From Romanomermis culicivorax (lineage: Eukaryota > Nematoda > Enoplea > Mermithida > Mermithidae), in contig CAWUHX010000281.1 of the NCBI GenBank assembly GCA_963922205.1, positions 186,001 to 250,000 of the forward strand: a DNA stretch of 64,000 bases. Direction: 5' to 3'. Below the pieces are notes generated by a model. The model searched no databases. It worked only from the letters and a program-made list of their open reading frames with translations, and was not told the origin of the DNA. The translations under genes and the position numbers were made by a program. Each line of letters begins with the position of its first letter. Positions within the stretch are counted from its first letter, which is position 1. Below are positions 35,501-47,500 of this stretch, one piece after another.

Positions 35501-38500
35501 GTTACGCCTTTTAACGCTTTTCTAGTATGGTATGCTTTTCTTGTAATGCTTGTTTCCTACAGTGGCCTTAGCCACACCTCTGTGCTTCTGTGCATGCTTC
35601 CTGTATCTGTTTCTCTGAATACACACGTTTTGTGGGGCCGTCGCTACCGTTACACTTGAGACTACTGTCTGGCCGGGCTTCTACTTATTTTACTGTGTGC
35701 AGGTGTTGTTTACGATTTTTACGGGGGATTATGGTAGCCATGGAATGTGTAGTTTAGTGTAGGTTCTAGGGGACCAGCTGCCGTTTGTGCAAATTAATTA
35801 GGGCATCTTAATTGGGCTACTGGGGTGTGAAGGGATCACAATAAAGTACTTCACGTAATTTTATAGGAATGTTTGGGTGTGAATCCCAGACACCCTTGAG
35901 ATGATAAAATAGGAAAATGAATAATATTTAATAAATGTTTATCACATACAGTATGCTATATATTTACAGTACTGCTTTAGCAGGTACGTTACAGGGGCAA
36001 GCAACTGCAATTATCAGAATCGTCGACTTTTAGTGACAAAATCCCAGAATTTTATCACTTCCAAATTGCTTTCATCATGGGGAGCAGTTGCCGATGAAAT
36101 TCCCACCGAATCGTTGACAGTTGGCGACAATTGGTGGACTGTCGGCGACAAAAATCCCATGATTTTTTCATTTCTGAATGAGTAAAATCGTGAACAGTTG
36201 TCGATGAAATTTTCAAACAATCTGTGACAGTTGGCAACAATCGGGTCACGACTGAAATTGTCACAGCCTTTCTTGAGTTTTCATGAATTACTGAAAAACT
36301 GGGGTTCTTTGGTATTTATTAGATAACTTACAGTAAATAAGGTGGATAAGGCAATAATTACAAGGGCGCGTAGCGATTGGGCGTAAAAGGTTGACACAAA
36401 TTACTTGAAAATGAAGAGTCGATCTCCAGGTAACGGATAACAATTTGGAAGCAGGGAAACAGCTGGTATCTAAGCCCGAGTCCCGTAAAGTGTGGGCAAT
36501 GCAATTGCCTCTAACCAAAACGTAAATCGTTTCGATGTCCAACAGACTGTAAGGTGCCAGTGAGCAAAGTCGCGTAAAGACAAACCAACCAAAGCAGCAA
36601 GCCTAGTCGCATAAAGTACCAACAAACTAAAAGACCGAAGAACTGAATCTCCTTCAATTTCCGAGTCGACATCAATGTTCTTGGGGCGTGGTTCCGGGAG
36701 CCCGGCTGTGCGTTATTAGCTTCCAAATTGTCGGAGGGTTCGAAACATATGAACCCATTTTTGTATTTTGAGGAAAAGTGTTTTTTGTTTTAGAATGTGC
36801 CAACCTTTCCATTTCCTGCTGAGTAAATTACAAGCCCAAAAAATATGTGACAATAACAAAGTACTTGAAAAATAGTCTGGTTTCCAACTAAGAACCCAGA
36901 CTCTTGAAAACAATAGAGAACACTAATGGATTTCTAATGTGGCGCATTTGACGAGAAAATAAGGAATAAATAGAATATGTATTTTCGTGAAAGCTTACAC
37001 AAAAATTATAAAAAATTTTACACTCCTTGACAAAATCCTACACTTTTTAATTTCTAAAATGGTGAAATCCGGAACAGTTACCGATAAAATGCCCACTGAA
37101 TTGCTGACATTTGGCCACAATTAGCGACTGTCGGCGACTAACACCCCAGGATTTCGGGAACAGTAATGGATAAAATTCCGATTTAATCGGCAACAGTCCG
37201 CCACAATCAGCGACTGTTAGCAACACAAATACTAGAATTTCTGCACATCTGAGAATGGGCGAAATCGCGAACAGTCGCCGATGAAATTCTCACATAATCA
37301 GCAACTGTTTACAATAATCAACGGAGTGTCAGTGGCAAAAATCCTAGGATTCTTCAACTTCTGAATCGGTAAAATCAGGAATAGTCGGCGATGCAATGCC
37401 GTGGAATTGGTGACAATTGTCAAGTGTCGGCGACAAAAATCGCAGGATCACTCCTTAATTGGTAAAATTGGCTACTCTGCCTGATAAAATTCCAATGGAA
37501 TTGGCGACAGTTGGTGACAATCGCCACATAAATCCGAGTGTTTTTTCACTTCTGAATTGCCTAAAATTGGCATCAGTCGCTGATAAAAATAATATTGAAT
37601 CAGCGATAGTTTACGACAATTGGCGACTGTCAGCAAGCGACCAACGTCCTACGATCGTTTCACTTTCAAATTGGTAAAATCTGGAACAGTCGCCGGTGGA
37701 ATTCCCGCAGAATCGGCGACTATTGGCGACTGTCGTACAGGAAAATCCTAAAAATGTTTAAGTTCTGAATTCGTAAAATCGACCACAATCACCGATCAAA
37801 TTCCCATGGTATCTGTGACAGTTGGCGACAATGAGTGGACTGCTTGCAATAAAAATCATAGGATTCTTCCTCGTCTGAAGAAGTGAAATCTGGAATGGTC
37901 ACTGATGAAATTCTCAGAGAATTGGTGACATGTGACAACAATTAGCAGCCGTCGGTGACGAAAATCTCCGAATTGTGTCGAAGGGCTTTTTGGGTGGCGC
38001 CGGAGCTACTGGCCAATGTCGGGGTAGGTGTAACCATCCCGACCAGGGCTCAACAAAAATGGCTGGGTTGGGGACCCATGGATTGGCAGAAACATCAATC
38101 CTACAGGTGGAATGTTGCATGCTACCATACAACATCCCTCCCCTTGGAGCAACAGGGGGGCTCCCTGGTACGGTCATCAGCGTTGAAGGGCTTCCTGGGT
38201 GGCACCCTAGCTGTCCCACTATTGGCCAATGTCGGGGTAGGTGTAACCATCCCAACCAGGGCTCAACAAAAATGGCTGGGTTCGGAACCCATGGATTGGC
38301 AGAAACATCAATCCTACAGGTGGAATGTTGTGTGCTACCATACAACATCCCCCCCCCCTTGGAGCAACAGGGGGCCCCCGGTACGGTCACCAGTGTTGAA
38401 GGGCTTCCTGGGTGGCACTGTAGCTGTCCCACCATTGGCCAATGTCGGGGTAGGTGTAACCATCCCGACCAGGGCTCAACAAAAATGGCTGGGTTCGGAA

Positions 38501-41500
38501 CCCATGGATTGGCAGAAACATCAATCCTACAGGTGGAATGTTGTATGCTACCATACAACATCCCTCCCCCCTTGGAGCAACAGGGGGCGCGTGTACGGTC
38601 ATGGGCGTTGAAGGGCTTCCTGGGTGGCACCGTAGCTGTTGGCCAATGTCGCAATAGGTCTGACCATCCCAACCATGGCTCAACAAAAATGGCTGGGTTC
38701 CGAACCCATGGATTGGCAGAAACATCAATCCTACAGGTGGAATGTTGTGTGCTACCATACAACATCCCTCCCCCTTGGAGCAACAGGGGGGCCCCCTGGT
38801 AGGGTCACGAGTGTTGAGGGGCTTCCTGGGTGGTGCTGTAGCTGTTCCTCTATTGGCCAATGTTGGGGTAGGTGTAACCATCCCGACCAGGGCTCAACAA
38901 AAATGGCTGGGTTCAGAACCCATGGATTGGCAGAAACATCAATCCTACAGGTGGAATGTTGTATGCTACCATGCAGCATCCCTCCCCCTTGGAGCGTCCC
39001 GATGCATATAGATCTCATGGAACTTGATCGAGATCCAAACTTTTGATACAACTCAGAATTGGTAAGAATGCCATGGAACATATTTGATTTGTCTAAATTC
39101 ATCATTTCCAAGTGAAAATAAGAAAAATTTGATTCAGGATAAAAAATTTTGATCTGGATAAAAAATTTGATGCGTAGCACGAAAGTACACATCTTGATCT
39201 AGATCAAAATCTTGATCTAAATCAAAAAAGTTGTTCTGGATCAAAAAATTGATCAAAAACAAAAATTTCGATTTACATCAAAAATACATCATATCAAGGC
39301 GATCAGTTGTCTGGACCCAGAAAAAAATCCATTTGTAATTCGTTTTGGCCATGGAAATGCAACGCCATGTTGGGATCAGTGGGATCTGTATGGATCCGGA
39401 TTCAAGTCATATGAAAACCAACTTCCGAAACCATATCTTGATTATGCGGATCCGGAACCAGATCCATGTTCAAGTCAGCTTCCAGCCGGGATCCACAGTC
39501 TGCGGGTGGATCCGTGTTTTAGTAGAACCTTACGGTTCACATTCATTCTGGTATCTAGTGTTATTCAACACATAATTGCATATACTGTATGGATTGTGGC
39601 TACCAGGACCGTGGAAAGTACTCAACTCAAGAGCTCATTGCCGGACCATAAACTGCACGAAACTGCATTGCTGTTGTGGGTTGCGACCTTTTTGAAAGCC
39701 CCAAAAAGCCCCAAAAGCCCCAAAAAAGTTTGCAGGTCGCACGGTTTTTGGCCCATTGCCACCATGTGTGCCTATGGCTCAACAGTCGGTGTCAATCAGT
39801 GGTCAAGAACAAAAATCAGGGGATTTTTCCACTTCCGGATTGTTATAATTGGCAATAGTCGCAATCGGAAATAGTCGCTGATGAAATTCCTCCCAAATCA
39901 GCAGCATTTGGCCATCACCAGTGACTGTCGTCGACAAAGATCCAAGGATTTTTTCACTTCTGAATTGGTCAAATCAGGACAGTTACCAATGAAATTCTCG
40001 TGGAATTGGCTATGGTCAGCGACAATCAGTCTTTGTTGGTGATGAATGTTTTATTTTTTCAGTTATGAATTGGTATAATTGGGTACAGTAAGGGATGAAA
40101 TTCCAATGGCATCTGCAACATGTTGGTCACAATCTGAAGACTGTCAGCAACAAAAATCTTAGGATTTCTACACTTCTGATTTGGTAGAATTGGGAACGGT
40201 CGCTGATGAAATTCCGAACGGAATTGGCGACAGTTGCTGACAATTGGCAGACTGTGAGCAAATCCTAGAATTTTTTTACTTCTGAATTTGGGGTACAGTT
40301 GCTGATGGAAATGCTTCAAAATTGGTGACAGATGGGCACAATTGGTGACTGTCGATGACTGTTTTATACACAACCTGGCAAAACTAACCCTCAAAAATTC
40401 AGGTCTGGGACGCGTCCTGGACGCGTAACACATCTTTTTCAGCAGCACAAAGAAAACTTTCATCTTTCTTAGTAATTGACATTCATGCAATAACTGTCAA
40501 TCATAGTTTTTTCATAATGTGTAGTGGATATGCCCTTTGTTTTGACCTACAGTATGACCACAGTTGACCTTTTATTTATATCTGGTAAATAATGTGTGCT
40601 TTCTATAGGTAGGTAAGAAGGAAGCATCAGCAAAATTCTTTGGCTCTGTGTGACACAAGCACATGGCCTGTCAATTTTATTGTCGGTATAGTGTGCTTTT
40701 CGCGTCCTGGGAGCATCCCGGATGGGTTCCAGACGAGTCCTGGACGCGACCGGCATAGACGGTTAGTTTCGCCTGGTAGTGTAGGTCAGTAGGTTTATCC
40801 TCTATTGAGGGCCCGCACATACAAAGTTGATGAGGAAGCTGTTACACTGACAGATTAACAGAATTTTTTCATAAACAAAGGACGAAAAGACGATGAAATG
40901 GGACGAATGAATAGTTGGCCAAACACCCGATTATGTATACACAGAAAACGATCCAAACAGAAATTTACATAATATGTAACGACCAGTTTGAGAAGTACTT
41001 TACTTTATCCCTAAATGGACGGCGGTTACGGTAGGACAGGGGCGCAGGTACGGTAACAATGGTAATACAAAAAAGCAATCGACAGTCGCTTCGGTCATCG
41101 ACAATGAATAAAAAAAACACACGCTCTGCTTGCAAATAAAACGGACTCGGTTTAACTGCTTTCAAATAAATTATCACTTGCAAATAAAAACGGGCGCTTG
41201 CAAATAAAATTAAAACCACCAATTCTGACGGAATCATGCTTTGCTTCTCTTTAAATACGCTTCTGTGGCCACTCCCTTGATGCTTGCGGGAGGTCTTGTT
41301 TCCATCAATCTTCTTCGGCCTATGGCTGCTTCTTGCTTTGTCATCTAGCTAATTTGGTCATGCCTTCCAATGCTTTCCTAGTACTGTATGCTTTTCGTGT
41401 TTTCCCTATGCTTGCTTCCTAGGGTGGGCTTAGCCACACCTCTGTGCTTCTGTGCATGCTTTCTGTATCTGTTTCCTCTGTGTACACATGTTTTGTGGGA

Positions 41501-44500
41501 CCATTGCTACCATCCTACTTGAGACTACTGTCTGGCGGGGCTTTCACTTTTTACTGTGTGCAGGTGTTGTTTACGATTTTTATGAGGAATTACGGTAGCC
41601 GTGGAATGTGTATTTTAATGTAGGTTCTAGGTGACCAGCTGCCGTTGTGCAAATTAATTGGGGCGTCTTAATTGGGTCAATAGCAGCTACGGGGGTGTGC
41701 AAGGATCAAAATAAAGTACTTCACATAATTTTACAGGAATGTTTGGGTGTGAATCCCAGACACCCTTGAGACGATTAATTATGAAAACGAAATAATATTT
41801 AATAAATGACTATCACATACAGTATGCTTTATATTTTGACAGTACTGCGTTAGCAGGTACGTTACAAGTCCACTGGTGGACGAAAAATAACACACAAAAA
41901 TGTGGGCCAAATTCACATGCCCAAAAACTACATGCACGTGCACCAGCATGATGTGCACTGTAAACACATCAGTGATGGAAAATGCTAGGATTTTTTCACA
42001 ATCACAAATACCAGGACTTTTTCTCTTCTGAATATAGCTCCAGGAGTATTGCTGCTCAAAAAATAATTAATTGATAAATTGCATTAGGCACTTTCCATGC
42101 ACTGTAAATCTCAATCTCAAGAAAATTAGTCTCAATGGATGCGTTGCATTGCAATTCACCATCATATGTTCTTTTGTGTTAGTTTATAAAAGCGGATAAT
42201 AAAGCTTTTCAACTATCCACCAAAACGTCAGCTTTTGCATTTCGTATTCACTCCTAGCCTCCCTAAACTAGAATCATTTGTCGCCAAAAGCAGATCGATT
42301 TTTGTCAATTTATCTTCGGCATGCATTCAAAAAAGCCTACCTACGTATACAACAACGCCGGGAAGATTGTTGGAGCATAGATCACATAAAATATAAGTCG
42401 GCAGGCGAGAGGTTCTAGGGTTCTAACTGAAGAAAGCTTTGCAGTCTTTTTTCCACTTGAAAAAAAGTTAAGCCAAAAAAATGCTATAAATTTGATACAG
42501 ATTAAAATCTACATTTCTCATTTTTAGCCCCCAGCCGCAAGACGTCCATAGTCATTTCGGCTCCCATGGACGACAATCAACGGCCATTCCATAGGTATAG
42601 GACGCAGTTACCAGCGACCATGCCTGAAAATTCCAACGTTTCAACGTGGTCAGTGTTGAAAACTTGCATCGGTAAAGATTTGAACAAAATTTCTTTCCCG
42701 ATTGAAATGTACGAACCGTTGAGTTTGCTACAGGTATATGTCGAAGGAGTATATTGCAATTTTATTCGCTAAAAGGCACTGTTTTACAGGTTCTTTGTGA
42801 GGAACTACAGTATGCTTGGCTTTTGGACAAAGCTGCCGAGACGTCCGACTCCTGCATGAGAATGGTAATTTTCATGTGTACTGTATGCGTGATCAAAAAA
42901 TGTAACTAGTGACACAGGGTCTCAAAATGTCACAAGATTAACAGGATAAAGCATCCCGCTATAAGCTACATGTAATGTCTTAACAGTGACTGGACAAAAT
43001 TGAGAATAGATTAGCCTCAAGATAATTGGTGAATGTCAAACTGGAATACTAGCTCATGAATAGTCAAGTTTAATTAGGCTAAATAACACAACATACAATA
43101 GTAACATCCTGAATAGCAAAATGAATAACTGAATGAATATGTGAAGTAACACTGCTTATATACTATCATGGAAATTCACAGAATATTGTAGAACATTGTA
43201 GAATATACACCTACAGAATATTATAGAATATCATGGAAGTTTCAAGAAATCCACGAGGAAAATGCTGTACCTGAAATGTAGCATAATATTACATGATCAT
43301 ACTGTAAGACATATATGACTGCGTACTTAGGGAATACTTGAATGACCCCTCGATTTTTTGTCATTACCCCAATAACTTTGCTTCAGGTTTTTGTTACTGC
43401 TTTCGCAATAAGTTGCTATGCATCAATGGTCAGTCGCGTCAATCATAAGCCATTCGATCCACTACTTGGTGAAACATACAGCTTAAACAGACCCGACCTG
43501 GGCTGGAAGTTTATAGCCGAGCACGTAAGATGGCAATTTGGATTTACTGCAACATTGTCAGCAGAACAAATTTTTTGGGCACAGTGTTGTTGGCCTAGAT
43601 TCTTCAATTTTGAGGTTACTGCTCAAATGCGAGGAGTCTTCAGCAAACTTATAAAATCCAACGTTTTTTAGAAAAATGTTATTGGTACACCTGTACCCAT
43701 TTTCCTACAGCTGGAGATGCAATCTTTACAGGACTGTATGGTCATATAATTGCCCACCTTTCATGAGAGGCACTATTTGCATGGTTGTTGGGGCATAGTG
43801 GAGACCATGTTCCACAGGCTAGCTCCTGCATGCCATGCATGACTTGTTCGGCTACCCATATCATAAATGGAATAGGCCTACCTCCTCATTCACCGCAGTT
43901 TATTGCCAAGATGCTAAATGGAAAAGCTCTGTAAAATGTCCCATCCGTTTTTTGCGAAATACTATTCAACAGCTTTCATGCATGATTGAATGAAAATCCA
44001 TGCACAAAGCATAGGCAAAATTAATGTTTTTTTTGGACTAGGATATCTATTCATTGAATTGAGTTTTCTGAAAACTTTTTGCATTTTCTTAATTCATCAA
44101 CTGTTATCTACAATTGTGCACTAATTTTGATGCACAATTTTCAATATTAAGGAAGTTCTACTGCTACAGTATAGTTATTGATTTTTTCCTATGACTCATG
44201 AATAACATTAAATGGGTGCCATGAAAATGCTGTGCAGTGTGGTCATTTATTGATTGCATCTGTGAGTGGAGAAACAACTAGGCTTGGTACACAGGGGTTA
44301 ATCGATAACTGATCGCCAGACAATTGAGCCCTGACAATTGAGCGCCGACAACTGAGCGCCAGACAACTGAGTGCCGGACAATTGAGCCCTGACAATTGAG
44401 CGCCAACAACTGAGCACCAGACAACTGAGCGCCGTGACAATTGAGCACCGTGACAACTGAGCGCCAGACATTTGAGCACCAACAACTGAGCGCCAGACAT

Positions 44501-47500
44501 TTGGGCACCAACAACTGAGCGCCGACTCAAGCCTAACCCTAGGCCTAAGTATAAGCCTAAGCCTAAGCCTAAGCCTAAGCCTAAGCCTAAGCCTAAGCCT
44601 AAGCCTAAGCCTAAGCCTAAGCCTAAGCCTAAGCCTAAGCCTAAGCCTAAGCCTAAGCCTAAGCCTAAGCCTAAGCCTAAGCCTAAGCCTAAGCCTAAGC
44701 CTAAGCCTAAGCCTAAGCCTAAGCCTAAGCCTAAGCCTAAGCCTAAGCCTAAGCCTAAGCCTAAGCCTAAGCCTAAGCCTAAGCCTAAGCCTAAGCCTAA
44801 GCCTAAGCCTAAGTCCATGTTATATTTTGAAAACAATTGAAATGTCTCAAATCGAACTGTTCCTTCTTGATTTGTGGGTTTGGAAGAAGAAGGTAAAATT
44901 GGTAATAGGAATTGTTAAGCAAGAGTGATAGCCAGGATTCGACCGTAAAGTCAGTGCTTCCTGTGCCTCTCTCAAAAATAAGAATGACTCCTCACTCAGG
45001 GGCAAAAAGTCCAGAGAAGAAATCATTCTTACCCAATAAAAGCATGATAAAAATGGGCCACATTAGGAAAATCACTTTTCAAGACGAAAATTTTACAATT
45101 TCTAATTATACTCTTGGAAAAAAAGTAAAGCCAAAAATTTGACTGCATTTTCAAAAGTCTATCACATTTGCATGAAGCATGATTAATCATCAAAATTCGC
45201 CCCATTACTATGAATCACACATTGCAATTTTGAACGTAGCTGTGCAATGCCTGCATAATAAGAGGCTTTGGTCTTCGACTCAAAAAATTTCCGGTTGAAC
45301 GTTTCAACCTGGTCATCATTTTCAAATTCCATATCGATAAGGCTGCTCTGCAATGACTGGAACAAATAATAATCTGATGCCGCAATGTGTGGAGAATATG
45401 GTGCATGGGGTAACAACTCCCAATTTAATTCATGGATTTTTGCCTGGACAACAGCAGCAGTATGTGGATGGGCATTGTCATGGAGCAGAAGTACTTCTTT
45501 GCAGTTTGTTATGTTTATATCTCTGCTGAAGTCCGAGGATGTCAGCAATATAACTCAAGTCCTATTGGCTTGTACTCAATCGACTACTGTAGGTCACTCA
45601 AAGGAGCTTCGTATTAGTAATCAACTAAACATAGTGCAACAGTCCTTAAGCAGAAATAAACACAACCTTCAGTCACTAATAAGTAACTAGAAACTCTAAC
45701 TCTTGCAATCGAAGGGCACTCAGGGTCTCCCCAGATGCCTCCTAAAGGTTTACACGAATACACAAAACTCGCTATAATAATATCCAAAGGAACTGGGGCT
45801 TTACCTTGGCTTGGCTCCCGTGTAAGGCGGCTCCCTCCTTCGGCTTAATGCGCAAGTAGTAATATAATAAATAATAAATAATAATATTACTAATAATATG
45901 TAAATTTGGGTGTCGGGCTGTCGACGCTTGCCTTTACTAGGCGAAAAGGAATAATACAGTATAAAACGAACGCGACTCGCCTAGGACACACCAAAAGTAC
46001 GAGAATAGGTAACAATAATCACACTTCTCTTTTTTGGTGGAATCGTCACTTTGTCAATTCACCAATTTTGCATAGATGTGGGATTGCTACTGCCGTAAGC
46101 ACATCCCCAACAAGTTTACCAATGCAGTCTGCTTTTGAATCAAGGTACTTTTGCCGATCAAGCTGGCCTTCATAGACTTTAGCAGTAATAGTCGAACCAG
46201 GTGGAAGCAAATCAAAATGAACGATTTCCCGGGTCCACCACCATACACATAACATAACCTTGTGTGGGTCTAGGTTGGGCCTCAGCATTTAAGCTGGCTT
46301 AGAGCCTTTGCTGACCATTGTCGCCTTCAGATGATGTTAACATACACGACCCACTTTTCCTCTCTACTGATTATTCCATCAAGGAAAGCTCGATTTTGTA
46401 TTGTGAAATTAAGGACATGGAAATGATTGTGACCCGATAATTGAGTGCCGGACAATTGAGCGCTGACAATTGAGCGCTGACAACTGAGCGCCAGACAACT
46501 GAGCACCGTGACAACTGAGCGCCGACAACTGAGCGCGGACAACTGAGGGCCGACAACTGAGTGCCGACAACTGAGCGCCGACAACGGAGCGCCGACAACT
46601 GAGCGCCGAGACAACTGAGCACCAGATAACTGAGCGCTGACAACTGAGTGCCGACAACTGACCGCCGACTATTTAATGTCAGATAAATAACCCAATCAGT
46701 TTGAAGTAACTAAGGCTTAAGCTTAGGCTTAAGCTTAGGCTTAGGCTTGGGCTTAGGCCTAGGCTTAGGCTTAGGCTTAGGCTTAGGCTTAGGCTTCGTC
46801 ATATGAATCAAAAATGACCATATTTGTTTGATTCATAATATTAGACGTATGGACATATATACATTAGGGTAGATAATCATTATGGTAGATAATCACTGAA
46901 ATGCTAGTATTCCATAGCGCTCAGTAAATGAAAAAAACGCTCAATTCTAATGCATTAAATAGTCGGGGCTCAGTTGTCGGCACTCAAATGTCTGGCGCTC
47001 AGTTGTCGGTGCTCAAATGTCTGGCGCTCAGTTGTCACGGTGCTCAATTGTCACGGCGCTCAGTTGTCTGGTGCTCAGTTGTTGGCGCTCAATTGTCAGG
47101 GCTCAATTGTCCGGCGCTCAGTTGTCGGCGCTCAGTTGTCGGTGCTCAGTTTTCGGCGCTCAGTTGTCACGGCGCTCAATTGTCCGGTGCTCAGTTGTTG
47201 GCGCTCAATTGTCGGCACTCAATTGTCCGGCGCTCAATTGTCGGTGTACCGGAAATGATAACACACTGTTGCGCAGCATGATCACTCAATTTATGAGGCA
47301 TCCATTTTTGGAGCTTGCAAACCTTGTTCATCTGCTTCATTCAATTTTCAATAGTAGTGTGGGTAATGTGTTGTAGTGGTGCTTCCAGCTTTTCATTAGG
47401 CAGCATGCCCCGCACCCTCCACCACCACTACAACCACAATTTCCAAACCATCCACCTGGCTCGGTTAGTGCAGTTGGACAGCGCGTCTGCCTTGTATGCA

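Noticed and set aside
37914..39192. ORFs of 135-289 codons on both strands
   Set aside because: Produced by the 209-base tandem units. Overlapping in both strands and without recognisable domains; kept only as a low-interest finding.
46436..47246. Short regularly repeated units resembling a CRISPR array
   Set aside because: Units are contiguous, about 14 bases, without spacers, and form inverted arms of a eukaryotic element.
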